A stretch of 36,501 nt of DNA from Candidatus Cryptobacteroides caccocaballi (GCA_018064725.1 JAGHUQ010000139.1:1-36501); one strand, 5' to 3'; counted from the stretch's first letter, positions 24,762 through 32,505 are shown. The notes: generated by a model not told the origin, from the letters alone. Made by a program: numbers and translations.

Positions 24762-24779
24762 GAAAATTTAAAAGCCAAC
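24748..24779 (-). promoter_or_regulatory. Candidate promoter of the GH3 operon
   Basis: On the minus strand GTTG (24779-24776), a 20-nt spacer and TATATTTA (24755-24748), seven of eight positions of TAnnTTTG. The leader to the ATG at 24695 is about 50 nt. Confidence 0.4.
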
Positions 24780-24798
24780 GTCCTGTAAGGATGTCGGC
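24768..24798 (-). terminator. Intrinsic terminator after the DUF1232 gene
   Basis: GCCAACGTCCT (24774-24784) and AGGATGTCGGC (24788-24798) pair, with one A/C mismatch and one G-T pair, around GTA. A T-rich tract follows on the minus strand. The hairpin lies 45 nt after the stop and overlaps the -33 region of the GH3 promoter. Confidence 0.65.
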
Positions 24799-24842
24799 CT
24801 ATTTTGGGGTGATAGCGAAGATATTTGGGCTTATTTTTAAAC

Positions 24843-25241
24843 CTACTGTTCGTCTATCGTCTCGTCAATGATGATTTCCTCCTCATCGAAATCTCCGATC
24901 AGTTCACGAAGCTTTGCTTTCGCCTGCATCTTTATCTCAGGAGTAATGTTCCTCATGACCTTGTAGATCGCTATGGTCAGTGCTGCGATATCGTCGACAT
25001 AGCCAGCTGCAGGTATGAAGTCCGGAATGATGTCAGCGGGGAAGATCAGGTAGCCGAGCGCACCGATTATCATCGCCCTTTCCTTGTTCGTCACGCCCTC
25101 GCTCTGCCATGCATAGAAAAGCAGGAGGGCCATGTACATGGTCTTCGCTCCAAGCTTCTTCGCATGCTTCATCAGCTTCTTCCAGAAAGAACTCTCTGAG
25201 TAGTGCTTTCCATATTTCTCTATGTCTTCAGGCAGGTTCAT
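24843..25241 (-). CDS. DUF1232 (YkvA-like) membrane protein
   Basis: A 132-aa protein with the DUF1232 core: GALGYLIFPADIIPDFIP followed by AAGYVDDIAALTIA (about residues 68-100), preceded by a hydrophobic stretch (YMALLLFYAW). The C-terminus is acidic (FDEEEIIIDETIDEQ). The family is widespread and uncharacterised; some members associate with membranes. The start at 25241 is chosen because it gives the normal YkvA length and lies 4 nt after a -7 element; the longer in-frame form to 25301 would read through that element. It diverges from the AraC-type gene, and the two ATGs are 41 bp apart. Confidence 0.87.
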   Translation of the reverse strand: MNLPEDIEKYGKHYSESSFWKKLMKHAKKLGAKTMYMALLLFYAWQSEGVTNKERAMIIGALGYLIFPADIIPDFIPAAGYVDDIAALTIAIYKVMRNITPEIKMQAKAKLRELIGDFDEEEIIIDETIDEQ

Positions 25242-25245
25242 GTAG

Positions 25246-25253
25246 CAAATATA
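25246..25253 (-). promoter_or_regulatory. -7 element 4 nt before the DUF1232 ATG
   Basis: Reads TATATTTG on the minus strand, a perfect TAnnTTTG, 4 nt from the ATG at 25241. It faces away from the element at 25267-25274. Confidence 0.5.
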
Positions 25254-25266
25254 TGGAAATAGTTCG

Positions 25267-25274
25267 TATTTTTG
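25267..25274 (+). promoter_or_regulatory. -7 element 8 nt before the AraC-type ATG
   Basis: TATTTTTG is a perfect TAnnTTTG, 8 nt before the ATG at 25283. The two divergent -7 elements are separated by 13 bp, so each polymerase footprint would cover the other promoter. Confidence 0.5.
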
Positions 25275-25282
25275 TTTTCGGA

Positions 25283-26191
25283 ATGAAAAAGTTGACCTCA
25301 TTATTGTCTGTCTGTTTCCTGGCTGTCTCTACAGCCTGGGGCTTCAACCTTGACAGGGAACTACTGGAGGAGGGCAAGGCCCAGTATGAGGCAGGTGAGT
25401 ATCAGGATGCAATCGTTACTCTCAAGGACTTCATTTCCAAGGCCGGAACTCCAAGTGATGACCTGAACGTCAAGCTTGAGGGCCATTTCTATCTCGGCCT
25501 TACCTACCGTGCCATCGGAGAATGGGATACCTCGAAGAAATGGTTCGTTTCCATCCATAAGGTCCTCAATAAATGGGGTACTCAGGAAGACATGAAGCAT
25601 TGGTCTGAGCGTATTCTGCCGGAGGTACATGTCCTGAATGAGCTGAAGGCTCAGGAAAAGGAGCGTGAAATCGCCCTGAAGCACAAACAGCATGTGATCA
25701 TGGTCCTTTTCATCTCCATTTTCGTCATCGTGCTCATAGCCCTGGCTACGGTGTCTTATGTCCTTGCGAAGCTTGGAAAGGCGAATCAGCAGCTTGTGAT
25801 CAAGAGCCAGCAACTGGTAGAGAGCAAGGCGCATGTCAGGAACGTGGATGAGGATGACGAGCTCAGTCGCAAGATAATAGAGTACATGCAGACCCAGAAG
25901 CCTTATCTGAACCCTGATTTCTCTCTTGAGGGACTGACTGAGGCGCTCGGGGTGAACAGGACGTATGTGTCGTCCGCCGTCGGCAGGCTTTCCCCGAACT
26001 TCAGGACTTTCGTCAATTCATACAGGATCACTGAGGCCGTGAGCATGCTCAAGGACAATCCTGACAGAAAGTTTGACGACATCTCGTCAATTTGCGGTTT
26101 CAGCAACAACAGGACGTTCTACAATGCGTTCAAGTCCTATACCGGCCTCACTCCATCGGAGTACAGGAGGTCACTAAACCTTATCCGATAG
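25283..26191 (+). CDS. Membrane-tethered TPR-AraC transcription regulator
   Basis: A 302-aa one-component regulator. Signal sequence (1-20), periplasmic TPR-like helices (about 25-125; GKAQYEAGEYQDAIVTL and FYLGLTYRAIGEWDTS), one membrane helix (about 137-161), a short coiled coil (165-190), then a cytoplasmic AraC-type HTH (about 205-300; FSLEGLTEALGVNRTYVSSAV and DDISSICGFSNNRTFYNAFK, then GLTPSEYRR). It can sense in the envelope and bind DNA without phosphotransfer, like compact relatives of hybrid two-component systems. The stop is directly followed by the topB ATG (TAGATG), so they are likely co-expressed. Target genes are unknown; the GH3 operon nearby is a candidate. Confidence 0.88.
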   Translation: MKKLTSLLSVCFLAVSTAWGFNLDRELLEEGKAQYEAGEYQDAIVTLKDFISKAGTPSDDLNVKLEGHFYLGLTYRAIGEWDTSKKWFVSIHKVLNKWGTQEDMKHWSERILPEVHVLNELKAQEKEREIALKHKQHVIMVLFISIFVIVLIALATVSYVLAKLGKANQQLVIKSQQLVESKAHVRNVDEDDELSRKIIEYMQTQKPYLNPDFSLEGLTEALGVNRTYVSSAVGRLSPNFRTFVNSYRITEAVSMLKDNPDRKFDDISSICGFSNNRTFYNAFKSYTGLTPSEYRRSLNLIR

Positions 26192-29053
26192 ATGGTCGTC
26201 ATCATAGCAGAGAAACCGTCAGTGGCGAGAGAATTGGCGCACATAGTGGGTGCGAACAGACGTGAGGACGGATATATATCAGGGAACGGTTACTGCGTCA
26301 CATGGGCCTTCGGCCACCTGGTGCAGATCACGGCTCCTGAATCGGACGTTCCCTGGCGTGCGGAATACCTTCCGGTGATGCCGCCGAACTTCCTTCTCCA
26401 GCCTGGACAGACCACCGGTGCTGATGGTAAGAAGAAATCTGACGATGGCTATGTTCACCAGCTGGAGGTCATCAGAAAGTTGTTCGACGAGTGCGAGTAC
26501 ATCATCAACGCTGGTGATGCCGGCCGAGAAGGTGAGCTCATCCAGCGTTACATCTATGCATATGTGGGCTGTACAAAGCCCGTGAAGAGGCTCTGGATAT
26601 CATCGCTTACCGACAAGGCGATACGTGAGGGATTGGAGAACCTTCATGAGAATTCTGAATTCGACACGCTGTATGCGGCAGGAAAGGCGCGCAGCGAGGC
26701 CGATTGGCTTGTGGGTATAAATGCGACCAGGGCTTTGTCCATAGTTGCCGGAAAAGGCGTAAGGTCGCTGGGAAGAGTGCAGACTCCTACCCTTGCGATG
26801 GTCTGCAAGCGTTACCTTGAGAACCGTGACTTCGTGCCGCAGACATTCTGGAACCTGAGAATAACAGCTACTCGCGACGGCGTGGAGTTCAAGGCTGTCA
26901 CGAAAGATCGTTTCCTTGAGAGGGAGAAAGTCGATGCCGCGATGGCCAAAGTCCAGGAATTGGGCGCGTTGACCGTCACGAAGATGGAGAAGAAGGACAA
27001 GTCGCTGGCTCCACCGTATCTTCATGACCTCACGTCACTTCAGAAGGAAGCAAACAAAAGATATAACATGTCCGCCCAGGACACACTCGATACGGCGCAG
27101 AAACTCTATGAGAAGAAGGTGCTTACCTATCCTAGAACGGGATCGAAGTTCGTTCCGGATGACGTATTCGCGACCCTTCCTTCGCTTATTGACCTTCAGA
27201 GGTCACATCCTAGGTTCGGCGCACTTGCTGCCGGACTCTCGGGAAAGGCTCTGAACAGACGCAGCGTGGATGCCACCAAGGTCACCGATCACCATGCTCT
27301 TCTTCCAACCGAGGTCTTGCCTCAGGGACTGTCGGATACGGAGCAGAAGGTCTATGATCTCGTGCTCGCAAGGCTGCTGGAATCAGTTTCGCCGAAATGC
27401 GACATGATTTCGACGAGTGCTGAGCTTGCCGCTGACGACATAGTGTTCTCAGCAAGGGGAAACATCGTAGTTAATCCTGGATGGAAGGCCGTGCTGAATG
27501 ACAAGGCGGATAAGAAGAAGGATGGCGAAGACGACGAGCAGGATCTTCCTCCTTTCGTCGTCGGTGATGTCACTCCCGTGACTTCTCTGGAATGCGCCGA
27601 AGGAAAGACCAAGCCTAAACCCCTTCATACGGAGGCAACTCTGCTCGAGGCGATGGAACATGCCGGCAAGGAAGTCGAGGACGACGACCTCAAGAGTGCG
27701 TTGAAGGACGTGGGCATAGGCACGCCAGCAACAAGGGCCGGGGAGATCGAGACCATCCTGAAGCGTGGATATGTGACCCGTCAGGGCAAGGCACTCGTAC
27801 CGAGTCCGATAGGACTGGCGATATATGAGTCCGTGAAAGATAAGTACATCGCCAACGTCGAGATGACAGGAAGATGGGAGACGTCGCTCGCGAAGATTGT
27901 GGACGGAGCCGTGTCTCCGGCAGCGTTCGACGAGTCCATACGACGCTATGTGACTGCGCTTACTTCCGAGATCCTGTCCATAGACGATGTGTCCCTGAAG
28001 GCTGCTGCCATGGCCGAGGCTGAGCCGGACGCAATCAAATGTCCATGCTGCGGCGGGCCGATGAAGGTGTGGGACAACAACGTCAAGTGCAAGGTCTGCG
28101 GGCATTCTCTCTGGCGCACGGTTGCAGGAAAGCTTCTTTCCGAGGCGACCATGAAGAAACTCCTGACAACGGGTCGCACCCAGGTGCTCAAGGGCTTCAA
28201 GTCGAAGTCCGGAAATGAATTCGAGGCGGCCCTGAAACTGGACGAAGAGCACAAGATAGCCTTCGATTTCGAGAAGGTAGATGAAAAGAGAAAGACAATA
28301 GACAAGAATAAAATGGCAAAAGTAAGCATCAAGACACCGAAAGGTGAGATCGTGGTGAGGCTCTACGACGAGACTCCTTACCACAGAGACAACTTCATCC
28401 AGCTCGCTAAGCAGGGTTATTATGACGGAACTCTTTTCCATAGAGTCATCAAGGACTTCATGGTCCAGGGCGGTGATCCAGAGAGCAAGGGGGCGGCAAA
28501 AGGTGCGCGCCTGGGTTCCGGGGGCCCTGGATATACGCTTCCTGCGGAGATAAATCCTGCTCTTTTCCATAAGAGAGGAGCACTTGCTGCGGCAAGACTC
28601 GGAGATGAGGCAAATCCTGAGCGCAAGAGCAGCGGATCGCAGTTCTATATAGTATGGGGACAGACCTATTCTGAGGGACAGCTCGGACAGCTGTCACGCC
28701 AGATGGAAATGCAGGCCCAGCAGACGGTGTTCAATTCTCTTGCGGCTGAGAGACGTGACCAGATTCTCGAGATGCGTCGTAACCGTGACCGTGCAGGCCT
28801 GTCCGCTCTCCAGGACGAGCTTACCGCCATGACGCAGGCAATAGTAAAGGAGAAAGGTCTGGGCAAGCTCAGCCCTGAGCAGAAGACTGTATATTCAACC
28901 GTGGGCGGCACTCCTTTCCTTGACGGTCAGTATACTGTGTTCGGCGAGGTGGAAAGCGGACTTGAGGTCGTGGAGGCCATTCAGAACGTAGCAACCGACG
29001 CTGCTGACCGCCCTGAAGAGGATATCACCATGACAGTTTCAGTAATCCAGTAA
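26192..29053 (+). CDS. topB: DNA topoisomerase III fused to a cyclophilin-type prolyl isomerase
   Basis: A single 953-aa frame. Residues 1-707 are a type IA topoisomerase: Toprim domain with Glu7 (IIAEKPS) and the acidic motif INAGDAGREGEL (Asp109), active-site Tyr313 in TYPRTGSKF, the HHALLPTE segment, a four-Cys zinc motif (CPCCGG and CKVCG, about 616-632) and a C-terminal KGFKSKSGNEFEAALKL repeat. Residues 708-953 form a complete cyclophilin (FHRVIKDFMVQGGDP, GSQFYI, DGQYTVFGEV) with a helical insert (about 830-890). The joint falls exactly at a Met codon (28313) with A-rich sequence before it, and stop codons occur in both other frames just upstream, so it may be a recent fusion, an internal start, or a sequence error. 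The next gene starts 4 nt later. Confidence 0.85.
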   Translation: MVVIIAEKPSVARELAHIVGANRREDGYISGNGYCVTWAFGHLVQITAPESDVPWRAEYLPVMPPNFLLQPGQTTGADGKKKSDDGYVHQLEVIRKLFDECEYIINAGDAGREGELIQRYIYAYVGCTKPVKRLWISSLTDKAIREGLENLHENSEFDTLYAAGKARSEADWLVGINATRALSIVAGKGVRSLGRVQTPTLAMVCKRYLENRDFVPQTFWNLRITATRDGVEFKAVTKDRFLEREKVDAAMAKVQELGALTVTKMEKKDKSLAPPYLHDLTSLQKEANKRYNMSAQDTLDTAQKLYEKKVLTYPRTGSKFVPDDVFATLPSLIDLQRSHPRFGALAAGLSGKALNRRSVDATKVTDHHALLPTEVLPQGLSDTEQKVYDLVLARLLESVSPKCDMISTSAELAADDIVFSARGNIVVNPGWKAVLNDKADKKKDGEDDEQDLPPFVVGDVTPVTSLECAEGKTKPKPLHTEATLLEAMEHAGKEVEDDDLKSALKDVGIGTPATRAGEIETILKRGYVTRQGKALVPSPIGLAIYESVKDKYIANVEMTGRWETSLAKIVDGAVSPAAFDESIRRYVTALTSEILSIDDVSLKAAAMAEAEPDAIKCPCCGGPMKVWDNNVKCKVCGHSLWRTVAGKLLSEATMKKLLTTGRTQVLKGFKSKSGNEFEAALKLDEEHKIAFDFEKVDEKRKTIDKNKMAKVSIKTPKGEIVVRLYDETPYHRDNFIQLAKQGYYDGTLFHRVIKDFMVQGGDPESKGAAKGARLGSGGPGYTLPAEINPALFHKRGALAAARLGDEANPERKSSGSQFYIVWGQTYSEGQLGQLSRQMEMQAQQTVFNSLAAERRDQILEMRRNRDRAGLSALQDELTAMTQAIVKEKGLGKLSPEQKTVYSTVGGTPFLDGQYTVFGEVESGLEVVEAIQNVATDAADRPEEDITMTVSVIQ
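28313..29053 (+). CDS. Possible separate cyclophilin made from an internal start
   Basis: Translation from the ATG at 28313 would give a 246-aa cytoplasmic peptidyl-prolyl cis-trans isomerase that begins MAKVSIKTPKGEIVVRLYD, the normal N-terminus of bacterial cyclophilins, which have no signal peptide in this subtype. The context AAGAATAAAATGG is A-rich, as at many Bacteroidetes starts. It is offered as an alternative reading of the 3' part of the fused gene, not as an additional locus. Confidence 0.45.
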   Translation: MAKVSIKTPKGEIVVRLYDETPYHRDNFIQLAKQGYYDGTLFHRVIKDFMVQGGDPESKGAAKGARLGSGGPGYTLPAEINPALFHKRGALAAARLGDEANPERKSSGSQFYIVWGQTYSEGQLGQLSRQMEMQAQQTVFNSLAAERRDQILEMRRNRDRAGLSALQDELTAMTQAIVKEKGLGKLSPEQKTVYSTVGGTPFLDGQYTVFGEVESGLEVVEAIQNVATDAADRPEEDITMTVSVIQ

Positions 29054-29057
29054 GACG

Positions 29058-30047
29058 ATGAAATACACGAAGCTCGGAAATACGGATATCGAAGTCTCAC
29101 GTATCTGCGTGGGATGCATGTCCTTCGGACAGCCTTTCGAGGATTTCCTTCTCTGGACCTTGGACCAGAAGAAGTCCCAGGAAATGATCAGCCATGCGCT
29201 CGATCTCGGCGTGAATTTCTTTGACACCGCGAATTCCTATGCGCACGGCACAAGCGAGGAATATGTAGGTAAGTCCCTCAAGAACCTTGGAATACCCAGG
29301 GATAAGGTCGTGCTTGCGACCAAGGTCTATTTCAATGAGGGTTTTCTTTCCCGCAAGGCGATTCTTCGCGAGGTTGAGGGCTCGTTGAGGAGACTCGACA
29401 CTGATTACATCGACCTTTATCAGATCCATCGCTACGATTTCGACACTCCTATCGAGGAGACGATGGAAACGCTCGACTCTCTCGTGAAGGCCGGAAAGGT
29501 GCGTGCGATCGGTGCTTCTGCGATGTACGGATACCAGTTCCATAATATGCAGGTCTGTGCTGAGAAGAACGGCTGGACCAAGTTCGAGACCATGCAGGAC
29601 CACTATAACCTTCTCTACCGCGAGGATGAGCATGAGCTCATACCTATCTGCGAGCAGTACGGTGTCAGCCGCATACCATATTCTCCTCTTGCCGGTGGAC
29701 ACCTCAGCCATACCGGATGGGAGAGCGGCACTATGCGCAGCAAGACGGATATGACCATACGCGGCAAGTATGACCATGCGATGGAGAATGATCTGGAAAT
29801 CATAGCCCGTGTGGACGAGCTTGCAAAAAGGTACGGTGTATCCATGTCGGAGATTGCACTGAGCTGGCATATCAAGAGGGGAGTCGCTGCGCCTATCGTC
29901 GGAGCATCCAAGATGCACCATTTCGACGAGGCTGTGAAAGCAGTCGATTTCAATCTCAGCGATGCTGATGCGGCATACCTCGAGGAACCTTACCGTCCAC
30001 ACACCATTGTCGGCGCGCTGAAGGAGAATTTGGCTGAGGTTTTTTGA
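29058..30047 (+). CDS. Aldo/keto reductase
   Basis: A 329-aa NAD(P)H-dependent oxidoreductase of the (beta/alpha)8 AKR fold. The catalytic tetrad is visible: Asp and Tyr in FFDTANSYAHG, Lys in VLATKVYF and His in YQIHRYD. The C-terminal cofactor site IVGASKMHHFDEAVKA is typical of the YajO/Tas/AKR11-like group. It reduces aldehydes or ketones in the cytoplasm; the substrate is not readable. It starts 4 nt after the topB-cyclophilin stop and ends before a terminator at 30074, so it is the last gene of that operon. Confidence 0.94.
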   Translation: MKYTKLGNTDIEVSRICVGCMSFGQPFEDFLLWTLDQKKSQEMISHALDLGVNFFDTANSYAHGTSEEYVGKSLKNLGIPRDKVVLATKVYFNEGFLSRKAILREVEGSLRRLDTDYIDLYQIHRYDFDTPIEETMETLDSLVKAGKVRAIGASAMYGYQFHNMQVCAEKNGWTKFETMQDHYNLLYREDEHELIPICEQYGVSRIPYSPLAGGHLSHTGWESGTMRSKTDMTIRGKYDHAMENDLEIIARVDELAKRYGVSMSEIALSWHIKRGVAAPIVGASKMHHFDEAVKAVDFNLSDADAAYLEEPYRPHTIVGALKENLAEVF

Positions 30048-30073
30048 AAAATGTAAGGTTTTGTGAAAACAAT

Positions 30074-30105
30074 AATGGTCTCCATGCATCGTGGAGGCCA
30101 TTTTT
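30074..30105 (+). terminator. Intrinsic terminator after the aldo/keto reductase
   Basis: AATGGTCTCCA (30074-30084) and TGGAGGCCATT (30092-30102) form an 11-bp stem with one G-T pair and a 7-nt loop, followed by TTTTT. Confidence 0.85.
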
Positions 30106-30147
30106 GCGTTTAGCTGAAACTCATTGGGAAAAGAGGAAATGCCAAAA

Positions 30148-30178
30148 TTTGCAGAGATTCTCAGTTGCCTTACTTTTG
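30148..30178 (+). promoter_or_regulatory. Promoter of the receiver-only regulator
   Basis: TTTG at 30148-30151, a 19-nt spacer and TACTTTTG at 30171-30178 (perfect TAnnTTTG). The leader to the ATG at 30198 is 19 nt. It excludes an in-frame TTG start at 30165. Confidence 0.7.
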
Positions 30179-30197
30179 CATACGAAACATTATACCC

Positions 30198-30695
30198 ATG
30201 AATACAAACGCCACGAACACCAACAAAGCAGCCTTCCCTGATCTCAGCGGAAAGGTGATTCTTGCCGTCGATGATGTCAAGTTCAACACCATGCTTGTTG
30301 AGAAGATGCTTACCGCCTGCAATGCGAAGGTGGTAACTCTTTCCAATGGCCATTCTACTCTCGAATGGCTCAGGGAAAACAAACCGGATCTCGTAATACT
30401 CGACCTTCTCATGCCTGATATCAGCGGCTATGACATTCTTACTGCCATAAAGTCCAATCCTGTGACAAGCGATGTTCCTGTGCTCATCGCTAGTGCATTC
30501 ACGGCGCGGGAGAATCTCCTTCAGGCGCGTGATCTTGGCGCGGTGGGATATGTCAAGAAACCTATCGTGATGTCAGAGCTCTTCGATCAGGTGCGTGCCG
30601 TGTTCCACATGGACGGAATGTCCGTCAGAGACGGTATGATCATACCTCAGGTTCCTGAAAAAGCAATTCCTGTAGCCCCGTCGTTCGTAGGATGA
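30198..30695 (+). CDS. Receiver-only response regulator
   Basis: A 165-aa CheY-like protein. Residues about 18-135 form a receiver domain: acidic pair Asp25-Asp26 (ILAVDDVKFN), phospho-accepting Asp69 (LVILDLLMPD), Ser99 in the switch position and Lys121 in VKKP. A Thr/Asn-rich N-terminus (MNTNATNTNK) and a Pro-rich C-terminus lack any DNA-binding or enzyme domain. It could act by protein-protein contact or as a phosphate relay for the kinases at 15405, 31264 and 32914, none of which carries its own receiver. That pairing is inference. Confidence 0.92.
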   Translation: MNTNATNTNKAAFPDLSGKVILAVDDVKFNTMLVEKMLTACNAKVVTLSNGHSTLEWLRENKPDLVILDLLMPDISGYDILTAIKSNPVTSDVPVLIASAFTARENLLQARDLGAVGYVKKPIVMSELFDQVRAVFHMDGMSVRDGMIIPQVPEKAIPVAPSFVG

Positions 30696-30751
30696 TACTA
30701 TTGATTTTCTTTCTTGTTGATGTTTTAATGATAACTTATAGAAAAAAGTCT

Positions 30752-30776
30752 TAACTTTAATGCCAGAATACATTTA
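30752..30776 (+). promoter_or_regulatory. Possible -7 elements before the DUF937-like gene
   Basis: TAACTTTA (30752-30759) and TACATTTA (30769-30776) each match seven of eight positions of TAnnTTTG, 36 and 19 nt before the ATG. No -33 box is clear. Confidence 0.3.
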
Positions 30777-30795
30777 ACAGTTATCATTATTCCCC

Positions 30796-31251
30796 ATGGC
30801 ACTTTCAATCAACGACATCATCGCTACAGCCGTCAAGTCGGCTTCAGGAAAGGTTCAGATACCTGCTGATATTCAGAATCAGATTCTCGGTGGACTTTCA
30901 GATTCGATCCTCGGCAGCCTTACTCAGACGGCAACCAAGGCTGGTGGCCTCGATCAGCTCAAGGATTTGTTTTCCGGAAAGGTAAATCCAGCCAACAGCA
31001 CAGTGACTGCTCTCGCTTCAAGCATGTTCTCTCAGAACGTCCTTGGCAAGCTCAATCTCGACAAGGCGCTTTCAGGAGCTTTGGCAGGTCTTGTCCCTAC
31101 TTCGATGACAAAGCTTTCTGGTCTTATCAAGGATCAGGACGGTGATGGTGATGTCGATATCAATGACATTCTCATTACTCTCAAGGGTGGTGCCGGCAAG
31201 GGTCTCCTTGGTGCTGCCGCCGGAATTCTCGGTAGCTTCCTCAAGAAATAG
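30796..31251 (+). CDS. DUF937-like protein with an EF-hand/dockerin-like loop
   Basis: A 151-aa protein without a signal peptide. The first two-thirds are helical and rich in Gly/Leu/Ser (IQNQILGGLSDSILGSLTQ, LDQLKDLFSGKV, NVLGKLNLDKALSGALAGLV), as in DUF937. Residues about 115-126 give a calcium-loop pattern, DQDGDGDVDIND, resembling dockerin and EF-hand loops. A Gly/Ala-rich tail follows (GGAGKGLLGAAAGILGSFLKK). The function is unknown. It lies between the receiver-only gene and a histidine kinase that begins 12 nt after its stop, so it may belong to the same signalling unit. Confidence 0.75.
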   Translation: MALSINDIIATAVKSASGKVQIPADIQNQILGGLSDSILGSLTQTATKAGGLDQLKDLFSGKVNPANSTVTALASSMFSQNVLGKLNLDKALSGALAGLVPTSMTKLSGLIKDQDGDGDVDINDILITLKGGAGKGLLGAAAGILGSFLKK

Positions 31252-31263
31252 AAAGCATATTTG

Positions 31264-32505
31264 ATGGTCTTCAATGGCACATTGTCTGGAGTCATGGCCT
31301 ACATGGTCGCGGCTCCTCATGCTGATGACTTATACATGGTCATCAGCCTTTGTGTCGTGTTCATACTCATTCTCCTTATAGTATTCGTGCTGACGCTCTA
31401 TGTGCAGACGCGTAAGTCGATGCAGCTTAAGCAGAGGGAACTCGATGCTTCTGTGCGTTACCGTCAGCTTATTGACGATGTCCCGATCAGTTTCGTCAAG
31501 GCCAAGATCATTCTTGATGAACATGGAAGAATCAAGGATGTACGCTGCGTAAGCGTTAACAAGCAAACAAAAAAGATTTGTAGGGACTGCGGTGTGTTGA
31601 TGGGTGAAAAGACTATGCTTGAGGCTTTCCCGCAATCTGGACCGGAGTTTATCGATCATCTTAATGCTGCGTATGTCGCAGGGGAAAAGACAGCCCAGTT
31701 TACGTTGACACGTTCTGATCACGAAATGTTCAATGAGTTCTTCGTGGTATTCGAAGGCAGCCAGTATGTGCATATCTTCATCCATGACGAGACAGAGATT
31801 ATACTTGCCAAGAAGAGTGCTGAACGTAATGACAGACTGAAGACCCAGTTCGTTCAGAACGTGAGCCACGAGATCCGTACACCTCTGAATGCCATCATAG
31901 GATTCTCCCAGTTGCTCAGCCTCCCGGAAGGAATCAATACGGAGGAGGAAAAGCTTCAGTACGCTGATTATATCCAGATCAACTCGAAGATGCTCATGAT
32001 GCTGATTGATGACATCCTTGACCTGGGTGATGTCGAGAAAGGCAATTATCGGGTTGAAATCTGTGATACGGAATGCAACGAGATTCTTCGCCAGTCTATA
32101 AAGAGTGTGGAGTACAGAGTGCCTGATGGTGTGAAGTTATACTACACTTCCGAGGTTGACGATTCGTTCATGATCCATACCGATCCTCGAAGAGTTCATC
32201 AGGTGCTCATCAACTTCCTCACCAATGCATGCAAACATACCAGGGCAGGTGAGATTCATCTGCACTGTTCTTTATCCGAGATACCAGGCAAGGTCGCTTT
32301 CTCCGTGGCCGATACCGGAACCGGAGTGCCTCCTGAGATGGCCGAGAATATCTTCGAACGTTTCTCGAAACTCAATACATTCGTCCAGGGAGCCGGTCTT
32401 GGCCTGAATATCTGCAGAACTATCGCTACGAAGCTTGACGGTTCTGTATTCCTTGATACAAGCTATTCCCCTGGAGCCAGATTCGTCTTTACTATTCCTC
32501 GTTAG
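31264..32505 (+). CDS. PAS-type histidine kinase
   Basis: A 413-aa kinase with one membrane helix near the N-terminus (about 27-47; ISLCVVFILILLIVFVLTLYV), a PAS-like domain (about 65-175; RYRQLIDDVPISFVKAKIIL), then HisKA with His202 in FVQNVSHEIRTPLNA and HATPase_c with VLINFLTNACKHT, ADTGTGVP and GAGLGLNI. The catalytic half is close to those of the kinases at 15405 and 32914, but the long periplasmic TPR sensor is missing. The ATG at 31264 directly follows CATATTTG, which resembles a -7 element; an in-frame ATG at 31294 is an alternative start. It likely shares a transcript with the DUF937-like gene. Confidence 0.9.
   Translation: MVFNGTLSGVMAYMVAAPHADDLYMVISLCVVFILILLIVFVLTLYVQTRKSMQLKQRELDASVRYRQLIDDVPISFVKAKIILDEHGRIKDVRCVSVNKQTKKICRDCGVLMGEKTMLEAFPQSGPEFIDHLNAAYVAGEKTAQFTLTRSDHEMFNEFFVVFEGSQYVHIFIHDETEIILAKKSAERNDRLKTQFVQNVSHEIRTPLNAIIGFSQLLSLPEGINTEEEKLQYADYIQINSKMLMMLIDDILDLGDVEKGNYRVEICDTECNEILRQSIKSVEYRVPDGVKLYYTSEVDDSFMIHTDPRRVHQVLINFLTNACKHTRAGEIHLHCSLSEIPGKVAFSVADTGTGVPPEMAENIFERFSKLNTFVQGAGLGLNICRTIATKLDGSVFLDTSYSPGARFVFTIPR

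Noticed and set aside
26513..26540. Apparent loss of the second Toprim aspartate in TopB (DAGREGE rather than DxDxE)
   Set aside because: Many bacterial TopB proteins have DAGREGE at this position, so it is not a sign of inactivation.
27449..28570. A 373-codon minus-strand frame spanning the topB-cyclophilin joint
   Set aside because: No domain or signal is visible, and the plus-strand frame carries conserved motifs throughout.
29097..30353. A 418-codon open frame on the minus strand opposite the aldo/keto reductase
   Set aside because: It lies wholly antisense to a gene with a complete catalytic tetrad, has no recognisable domain, and runs across the terminator at 30074. It is a by-product of codon bias.
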